Origin: Zopfochytrium polystomum
Taxonomy: Eukaryota; Chytridiomycota; Chytridiomycetes; Chytridiales; Chytridiaceae
Length of the DNA stretch: 64,000 nt
NCBI GenBank assembly: GCA_025765615.1
Contig: JAIVFJ010000012.1
Location: forward strand, 62,001-126,000
Direction of reading: 5' to 3'
Part shown: positions 57,828-64,000 of the stretch, one piece after another
Layout of the letters: each line of letters begins with the position of its first letter
How positions within the stretch are numbered: position 1 is the first letter of the stretch
Position numbers and translations under genes: made by a program
Notes under the pieces: generated by a model
The model's input: only the letters and a program-made list of their open reading frames with translations
Database searches by the model: none
Told to the model about the DNA's origin: nothing

Positions 57828-57989
57828 AAGTTCTCCCTCCGCGACAGAAATGGGGTGCAGATGTAAGTTTTGAGCAAACACCGCACGGCTCCGGCGCTCT
57901 TGCACGCGCTTGCTGCACCAGCTGCTCGCCAATCCCCTCCGCCGCCTACTGCCCAGAAGAGCGCCCCACGCCAGCTACCTCCTCCCGTC

Positions 57990-58528
57990 AGCGCGACAAT
58001 GACGTACGACTGCTGCTGTCCGCACTACTGCCGCTACCTTCTCCCCAACCTGCTCTGGCGTCACCTTTTCCGAAAACATCCTCGTCCTCTCGGGCGTCGG
58101 GGCCGCCTCCCTCCAGCTCCTTCAAAGCATCGGCCCCGACGCTCGCCGCGCCGTCCGCACCCTTGAGCCGCGACTGCAAAGCCACTGGCCCTTCCACCCT
58201 TGCAACCCGTGGCGCGTCCTCCCTCCCTGCGGCGCCACCTCCTGGCCGCGCGCCTGGGAAGCGATGATGGAGTTCCTCGCGTGCCCCGGCCGCGGGGTTC
58301 CACCTCGAGAGGACAGCCGTCGTCTTTGACGCGTGGGGCGGCGTCATGAGCGACGGGGACCTCCTGCAGGACCTCGCCGACGAGCTTTACGATGTCAAGC
58401 GATGGATGGCCAAATACGTCCACCCGTGCATAAAGGCCATCGTCGAGCCCGTCCGCAGGATCTTGCTGCCCCGCGGAGTCGCGTCGTTTCGGGTGCTATG
58501 GAGTAGGCAGGAACCGTTGGACGTGTGA
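57990..58528 (+). pseudogene. Broken reading frame of an unrecognised protein
   Basis: Two overlapping frames look like one protein interrupted by a frameshift near 58290. The first holds FSENILVLSGVGAASLQLL, IGPDARRAVRTLEPRLQ, HWPFHPCNPWRVLP and SWPRAWEAMMEFLACPG. The second holds HLERTAVVFDAWGGVMSDG, LLQDLADELYDVKRWMAKYV and FRVLWSRQEPLDV before a stop at 58526-58528. No family recognised. Adjacent copies of rearranged DNA support pseudogene status. Confidence 0.45.
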
Positions 58529-58659
58529 TGTGTCACAATCGAGTGCGAGTCGTTGGAAGGGGAGTCGGGAAGGTGAAGGCTGTTTGCTGGTGACGCGGTG
58601 TTCGTTTGTGGTGGTTACGGACCGGCGAACCTCCGAAACCCAAGCACACACACACACAC

Positions 58660-59370
58660 ACTCACACAGACTTGCAAGAACAGGATGGCACACCCCGCCA
58701 CCTTCTTCGACGACGGCTGCGCATGTGACGACGCTGACTTTGCCGACAGACGCCGCAGGCCGCCGCGTTCGATCGAAGACAACGTGCTCGACTCGGACGT
58801 GACGTTCAAGGACGACGAGGCCTTTGACGAGGAAGACTTTGAACGAACAGGAGATTGACGGCGCCGAGGAGGCCCCGTCGATAACGACGAGGCCATTGCC
58901 GACGAAGAGTTGCTTGACCGCGACGAGTAGAGGATACCCTTTCGGTCGCGTCCTCTCCATATTTCTCCTCTTCTTTTTCTTATCCTTCTTTCCTCTTCTG
59001 CAATCTCTCCATCTTTCCCTTTTTCGTCGCTTCCTCTTCCCAGAGCGTATTTAAAAAAAAAACCCCCATTTAATGTTTTTTTTTTTTTTTGAAATAAACC
59101 CAACGCTTTCTTCAATGACAATGGGGACTAATGTTCATACTCAATGGGTTGGAGTTTGGGTTTTGCCATCGTGTGCAAGTCTCAGGCGACCAAAAAAGTT
59201 CCCGGACGGGCGCAACGGGCATGAATCCTTTTGTGTGACGCGAAAAAGCGGTGGGGAATGGGAGGGTCGGGCCGAGGCGAGGGAGTTGGTGGGGTTGGTG
59301 GGCGCAGAGGAGCGTGCGGGGGAGGAGGAGGTGGGGTCGCATCGTGTGTGGCCCAGGACGAGCGGGGGGC
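58660..59370. repeat. Segmental duplication, copy 2
   Basis: Counterpart of 56246-57370 with a much shorter CA tract and a missing middle section. Confidence 0.7.
58685..58930 (+). pseudogene. Degenerate copy of the acidic open frame
   Basis: Starts MAHPATFFDDG and keeps FADRRRR, LDSDVTFKDDEAFDEEDF. The frame then stops at 58856-58858, while the shifted frame still resembles the other copy (DGAEEAP). The shared end GACGAGTAGA is at 58923-58932. An AATAAA follows at 59093-59098. Confidence 0.5.
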
Positions 59371-59638
59371 ATTGGTGGGCCAACAATGATAACTTTTTTT
59401 CGTTTAAAACGCCCCCCTCCCCCTTCCAACCGATTGGAAGAAGGTCAAAAAGAGGCGCGAAGCCAGAACTCATTGCAAGAAAGAACTTCTGACCCAATTC
59501 GACTATTTTAAGTACGAAAAGAAGATACATTCCATCTCATCCCAGTTTTACCCCTGCGCCCCTGGCTATCGTCATCTTCGATGCAGTCTATCTTACACAA
59601 AAAAAAGAAGAACCCGCTGGGCAAAATCACGTCCACCT
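59371..59638. other. Spacer and 3' flank of the methyltransferase gene
   Basis: No gene seen. Confidence 0.4.
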
Positions 59639-61656
59639 CTACTTGTCGACCTTGACTACGACCATCGAGTAGTTGTAGTACGACTTGAATTGCGCTGTCG
59701 AAAGTGCAAGGAGCAAAAACTGATATTTAGCGGAAACGAGCTCTGTACGGGGGGGGTAAGTACTCTCTGCCGCCTCACCGCACTCGTCCAGCACTTCCTT
59801 GAAAAACACTTCAAACTCGCTCTCCGTCATTTTCAGCACCGGCGCCAAAAACGACTTCATCGCCAGGATGCCCGTCTGGATGTTGGTCCGGCCAAAGTTG
59901 CCGATCGGTCCGTTCCATCCAATCTTTTTTTTTTAAATATTTTTTTAAAGTGTGTTTTTCGGTCGAGACCAGGAGCGCGAGGGTTCAGCGTATCTTGCGC
60001 GTGGACCAACTTGAATTAAAAAAGAAGAAGCTTTTGTAACACACCGGCATCGAAACTGTGGCTTCGTTTACGATTTCCAGGCCGGCGTTGCGAACGTAGG
60101 ACCGGATGTGGGTTCCTGGTTTTAGAGGTTAGAGTGAGAGAGAAAAACAGGAGAACAAACGATTCTTTGATTGAGGGATGACAAACCTGCCTCGATGTCG
60201 ACCGATCGCGCCCTGAAGGTTGCGAGCCCTGCAGAAAACAGAAAGTCGTTAAAACTTGCTGCTCCATTATCTTTTTTTTTTTAATCGCAGAGACTCACAT
60301 GCCGCGTCGAATTTCGCGCCGAGTGGTCCAGTGCCGTAGATGCCGCCGTGGTACTGGGTGCGCGATCAAGGTGAATCTTTCGGTTCCAAATGGATACGTT
60401 TCCGAGGTGTTTGCACCGGAAGAAAAAAAAAAACAACAAAAAGTACTTTACTTCAATAAGCTCGATGTATCCGCCCGGCTTTGTGAGTCGCACCAGCTCT
60501 TTGATCACCCCGGACCATCCGCCGATCGGAACGCCGAGGAAGAGGAGGCGCTGGTGAAAAGATGGTGAAGCGAGCGCGCGGCAATGAGCATGCTGGGAGG
60601 GTCGGAATAGTAACGGGCGATGTTCCGCGCGGCGGCGAGCTCACGATGGTGCGAAACAGCTCACCTGGAACACAAAGTCAAAGTGGTTGTCGGGGACTGC
60701 AAGAGAATGAATTCAGGACAGGACGAACTCGGTAGGTCAGCGAGAGTGACGCGAAAAGAGGAAACGCATGAGGAGAGAACGTTACACGACGTTCCGGTCA
60801 CCACGTTCTCGGTCACGAAGCGGATGTTGGGCGGATCGCGGGGATCCGTGTCGTACGACACAATGTCCTATTAGAGATCAGTGTGTGGGGTGGGTGATAT
60901 GCTCCGTCAGTGTGTCGCCAAAAAAAAAAAAAAAAAATTTTTTTGTTCCTGTGGGCCCTGTCTCCTCTCTCTCACGCGCATCGAACGACCGCCTGCGCAC
61001 TCACCGCTCCGACGAAGCTTGTCTTTGGAAACATGACGGCCATCTCGCGCGTCCACGATCCCGACCCGCACGCCATGTCGAGGACGCGCACGTCGTCGCC
61101 GCCTCGCTCGAGCAGCGGCCGCTGCGGGGAGTGGAAGATGCCTTGGAAGAGCGTACGGAGAAGGTGGTGCTTTTTTTTGGTTGGTTTGTTTCACCCGGTG
61201 TGTTGTAGGGTTGCGGAGACAGTGTCAAGAGGGGTCCAGTCGTGAGAAAGCAGCGCAGCAGAAAGATCGTCCTCCCTCTCGCATTTGCTTTTTACAAATC
61301 GGCACCGCGACGGGGTTCCACGCCCCCGCGCCGCCTGGGGCAGGTAGCGGCCGGTTCTCCACAACTGCCACCACCACCACCCCGCTTCTACAACAAAAGA
61401 TCAAAATTCTTAGTAACACCTGCAGGGTCAGCCTGTTTTTCTCGAGCGAGTCGCTGGGCAGGACGTACAAGCTCTCCTTGACCGAGTGGAACTTGCGCGT
61501 GGTGGTGGTGGTGGCTGCGGCGCTGCTGCCGCTTGTGCCCGGCGTGGTCCAGGAAGCGGCGGCGTCGGCGTCGACCGAGAGCAGCAGCAGCCGGTCGGCG
61601 GCGGCGGCGACGGCGGCGGGGTCGGCGGCGTCGGTGCTTTCGGGGCTGTCTGCCAT
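59639..61656 (-). CDS. LaeA-like class I SAM-dependent methyltransferase
   Basis: Ten exons: 61656-61420, 61169-61005, 60867-60786, 60696-60665, 60550-60452, 60353-60299, 60228-60187, 60115-60045, 59923-59779 and 59694-59639, giving 327 residues. All joins are in phase. The N-terminal ~60 residues are Ala/Thr/Ser-rich. The fold begins with NRLTLQHHLLRTLF. Motif I is VRVLDMACGSGSWTREMA, then FVGADIVSYDTD, IRFVTEN, FPDNHFDFVFQR, the post-motif LVRLTKPGGYIELIE and a helical C-terminus ending FKSYYNYSMVVVKV. This is the fungal LaeA/methyltransf_23 type, a large group with few known substrates. It is not evidence for a secondary-metabolite cluster, because no such genes are nearby. Confidence 0.88.
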
Positions 61657-61897
61657 GACTAATCGGGAAATTTGTGAAGCGGAGGAAACAACGCAACGAA
61701 AGAAGAATATTAAGGGCCTTGTTTATTTATTGTTGTCCGCAGGCGCAGCTGAAGAATGTCAAAAAGGGTCTGTCTGTGGGGGAAATCGAGGTGGCGGGCG
61801 CGGGAGACAGAAAAAGGGGGTGGTCGCTCCGCTCAAAAAATTAATGCTCAAGATATGAGAAGGCTACACCTTTCCACCTCACCCACGAAGATATTTG
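61657..61897. promoter_or_regulatory. Upstream region of the methyltransferase
   Basis: The 241 bases between the start codon and the Helitron-type hairpin. No motif stands out. Confidence 0.35.
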
Positions 61898-61928
61898 TAA
61901 TCCAGCACCCCAGAGGGGTGCTGGATTA
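61898..61928. repeat. Perfect 14-bp inverted repeat with 3-base loop (Helitron-type terminal hairpin)
   Basis: TAATCCAGCACCCC, loop AGA, then the exact reverse complement. It lies 82 bases beyond the stop of a PIF1-type helicase reading toward it, which is the expected place for a Helitron 3' hairpin. A CTRR end directly after it is not obvious, so the exact element end is unproved. Confidence 0.75.
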
Positions 61929-62010
61929 TACTTTATTAAACTTTATTTTTGCAACTTTTGAATTGCTGTTGCTATTATTGGTCCTGCAAGATTGAAAGAC
62001 CATCCAATCT

Positions 62011-62633
62011 TTAACCTTCTGCCAACCTTTTTTGGAACCCTGGACTCTCCCAGAGTGATGACACCCTGTCATATGGAACACCCTTTACCATGAGGCCAGC
62101 CACGTTTTTCACATGTGACAGAGCCACAAACGTGAGCCCAGTTGTATGTTCTTTGGAGCCAATGTCAACATAAGCAGAAGCAAGTGTTTGCCTTGACTCT
62201 TGCGACTTGTCATGGCGTAGGCCAGCATCAAGGGCAACTGTGTACATTTACCTCCATTAGTGCCATCAACTGATATTGGAGAGATAGCCACATATTTATC
62301 GTGTCCCTCAACACTGCCGTCAAAAGAGGGACCAGGAGCTGCATATTGGTCCATTTCAACTACCACAAACAGTGGCATTGCAGCATTGTCAGATCCAAAA
62401 ACTATATCTTGGATAGTACCAAGTGCACCATTTGTAAGCCTGACACGCTTCCACATATTTGATGTTAGGGCAACCCTTGCCCCAATGGCAATGTAAATGA
62501 AGTTCTCCAAGTTTTGAAAAGTCCTTGGATCCTTACTTCTTGGATCTTCAGGATTACTGAGTGCAGTTACCCAAACAATTCGTGAGCAAAGTTGCTGCAG
62601 CCAACGAGAGAGAGACCTGTAGTGCAGGCTCAT
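62011..62633 (-). pseudogene. C-terminal end of a PIF1-like helicase, Helitron remnant
   Basis: Minus-strand coding sequence with the PIF1 C-terminal pattern: IGARVALTSNMWKRVRLTNG, LGTIQDIVF, PLFVVVEMDQY, then the MTSRKSQG motif, and in another frame SAYVDIGSKEHTTGLTFVALS and HVKNVAGLMV. The switch occurs right after KSQG near 62209, consistent with one lost base. Helicase motifs I-III and any RepHel nuclease part are absent, since the sequence runs into low-complexity DNA at 62,640. This suggests a 5'-truncated Helitron. Base composition is more AT-rich than the flanks. Confidence 0.75.
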
Positions 62634-62858
62634 CTGCCTCTCAGTCTCTCACTCATGCTACACCCACACACGCACACACACGCACACACCCAACTCTCTC
62701 TCTCTCGCACTCTCACGCTCTCTCTTTCCCGTCACTCTCATATTCCTGCTGTGATACATATGTACTCTGCCACCAGCTTCCACACCAACGGAGTTGGAAG
62801 ATCACCTCGGCGCCAACAAGTGAGATCGCTTCGGTCAGTCCAGCCCAGCAGAGTCCAG
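62634..62858. repeat. CA/CT low-complexity DNA at the truncated element edge
   Basis: CACACACG and CTCTCTCT runs from about 62640 to 62735, then unique sequence to the end of the kinase gene. Confidence 0.7.
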
Positions 62859-63615
62859 TCAGTATTCTCCTTCAACCACCCGCACCTCTCTCAACAGGCC
62901 CCACAACAACCGCACGACGTCTTCCCTCGTCATGCTCTCCACCACCTGGGCAACCACCACGTCCGGCTCGTCGCGCGGGTCCGGCTCCTCCAGCACCGCC
63001 AGCTGCGACGCGAGCATCCCCGGCTTCATAAAGTGGCCCGTGCGCGACTCCAAGCGGGAATGCAGGACCTGTGGCGGGACGCGGAGGTACAGGAACCGCA
63101 CAGCGACATCGACGACGGGGCGTGCCGAGACGCGGGTGTTGTTGTTGTCGTCGTCGTCAACGGGCGGCGGCTCTGTTCGAAGGACGTCGCGGTACTGCTT
63201 GCGCAGGGCGGAGCACGAGACAAAGACGCAGGGCCGCGACGACGACGACGCGCGGCTTGCCGCAATGAAGGCTGCGCGGAGGTCGCGGAGCCAGGGGAGC
63301 CGGTCCGCGTCAGTCAGAGGCTATGGGAGGTGGGGGGGGGGGGGGACAGGATCGTAGAGGCGGTGAGATCGCGTCGCGGGACCGCACTCTCTCGCGGACG
63401 GTATCGCCAGAACGCACCTCCCCGCGCGCCATCTTTTCCGTGTTGGTGCGAGGGTGCAGGTCGTCGCCCTCAACGAACGGCGCGCCGGCGTGGCGGGCGA
63501 GCTCGGCGGCTACGGACGACTTGCCGGATCCCGCGACGCCCATGACCACGACCACGACGGCCTTGGCGGCGGCGCCGGCGGCGCAGGCATCTGCGGGCGT
63601 CGGCGGCGTCGCCAT
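62859..63615 (-). CDS. Gluconokinase (GntK type)
   Basis: Phosphorylates D-gluconate to 6-phosphogluconate with ATP, feeding the pentose-phosphate pathway, in the cytosol. Two exons: 63615-63418 and 63320-62859, with a 97-base intron bearing a C14 run (63337-63350). 219 residues. The P-loop is VVVMGVAGSGKSSVA. The substrate-binding segment is FVEGDDLHPRTNTEKMARGE, then PLTDADRLPWLRDL, and CVFVSCSALRKQYRDVLR. The C-terminus has FLYLRVPPQVLHSRLESRTGHFM and SQLAVLEEP, as in the family. A short Asp/Asn insert lies before FLYL. The start at 63615 gives only a short Ala-rich leader before the kinase fold. Confidence 0.92.
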
Positions 63616-63819
63616 CGTGTGCGTCGGCAAACGATCGGGTATTGACGGGTGGCGAGGCTGAACGGGCTGAAAGCGAAAGGGAAAAACGCACGCCTGATCA
63701 CGTTTTTTATTTATTCAGCCGGAAAGGAATGAATTTGTGAGCTGGGTGGGAAGAAGGAAGTTGGGAGTTTCTGGCACCGCACCACCACCCACCCACCCAT
63801 CCGATCGATCCCGCCCACC
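63616..63819. promoter_or_regulatory. Divergent promoter of gluconokinase and the right-edge gene
   Basis: 204 bases between two start codons that face away from each other. Confidence 0.5.
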
Positions 63820-64000
63820 ATGCTACCCGTCATCGCGTCGCCGTCCTCGGCGCTACGGCAGCCCCTCGCTCGCGCTGCAGCCACCGCCACCGCCGCCACC
63901 GCCACCGCAGCAGCCAGATCCTTCCGCCCTCTCCTCGTCCCGCAGCACCCTCCCTCGTCCTCATCGATTGCGCTATCAGAACCAACCCGCTCCCTCCTTT
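63820..64000 (+). CDS. Start of a gene cut by the right edge, possibly mitochondrial precursor
   Basis: The ATG at 63820 in context CCCACCATG opens a frame that stays open to the window end. The first ~35 residues are Ala/Thr/Arg-rich and lack acids (LARAATATAATATAAARSF), as in mitochondrial presequences. The mature protein is outside the window, so nothing more can be said. Confidence 0.5.
   Translation, partial: MLPVIASPSSALRQPLARAAATATAATATAAARSFRPLLVPQHPPSSSSIALSEPTRSLL

Noticed and set aside
61898..61928. Hairpin as a bacterial-type terminator
   Set aside because: Eukaryotic context and position after a PIF1 helicase make a Helitron end more likely.

Overview
The window is nuclear DNA of a zoosporic (chytrid-like) fungus. 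Genes are dense, strands alternate freely, and most genes have many short GT-AG introns (about 41-140 bases). The encoded machinery is fungal and eukaryotic: an exomer ChAP subunit, SIN3, Prp18, BUD31, Dbp10, a steryl-ester-hydrolase type lipase and a LaeA-like methyltransferase. An axonemal dynein assembly factor (DNAAF3) and an EFCAB11-like EF-hand protein point to a flagellated stage. The species cannot be named from the sequence alone. Exon joins were worked out by hand from splice signals and reading phase. I saw no rRNA, tRNA or CRISPR array.

Layout. 1-4.1 kb: the 5' part of a gene for a protein with tandem ~200-residue modules (minus strand; it runs off the left edge). 5.2-9.6 kb: a Ser/Thr-rich surface-protein candidate and a membrane-anchored acid-lipase/steryl ester hydrolase. 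9.6-13.7 kb: mostly empty or unrecognised. 13.7-19.8 kb: cofactor-independent phosphoglycerate mutase, a SAM methyltransferase, and two splicing-factor genes (PRP18 and BUD31) that share an 86-bp divergent promoter. 19.85-23.75 kb: a tandem array of an unrecognised two-exon family with N-terminal PPxY motifs, made of three full-length genes, one shortened gene and one relic. 25.4-38.2 kb: DBP10, NUDC, DNAAF3 and SIN3. 39-51.1 kb: an unrecognised Ser/Pro-rich protein, a 960-residue coiled-coil protein, a small protein, EFCAB11 and a ChAP subunit.

51.7-59.5 kb is the unstable part. It holds a duplicated membrane-protein gene (one copy frameshifted), an F-box gene, long GA/CA microsatellites, a segmental duplication around an acidic open frame, an orphan MTR4 helicase fragment and another broken reading frame. 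59.6-64 kb: a ten-exon methyltransferase, a decayed PIF1/Helitron-type helicase end with a perfect hairpin 82 bases beyond its stop, gluconokinase, and the start of a gene that runs off the right edge.

Functional themes: RNA processing (PRP18, BUD31, DBP10), flagellar or cytoskeletal proteins (NUDC, DNAAF3, EFCAB11, perhaps the coiled-coil protein), and locally duplicated genes of unknown role. The strongest candidates for something undescribed are the PPxY tandem family and the modular repeat protein.
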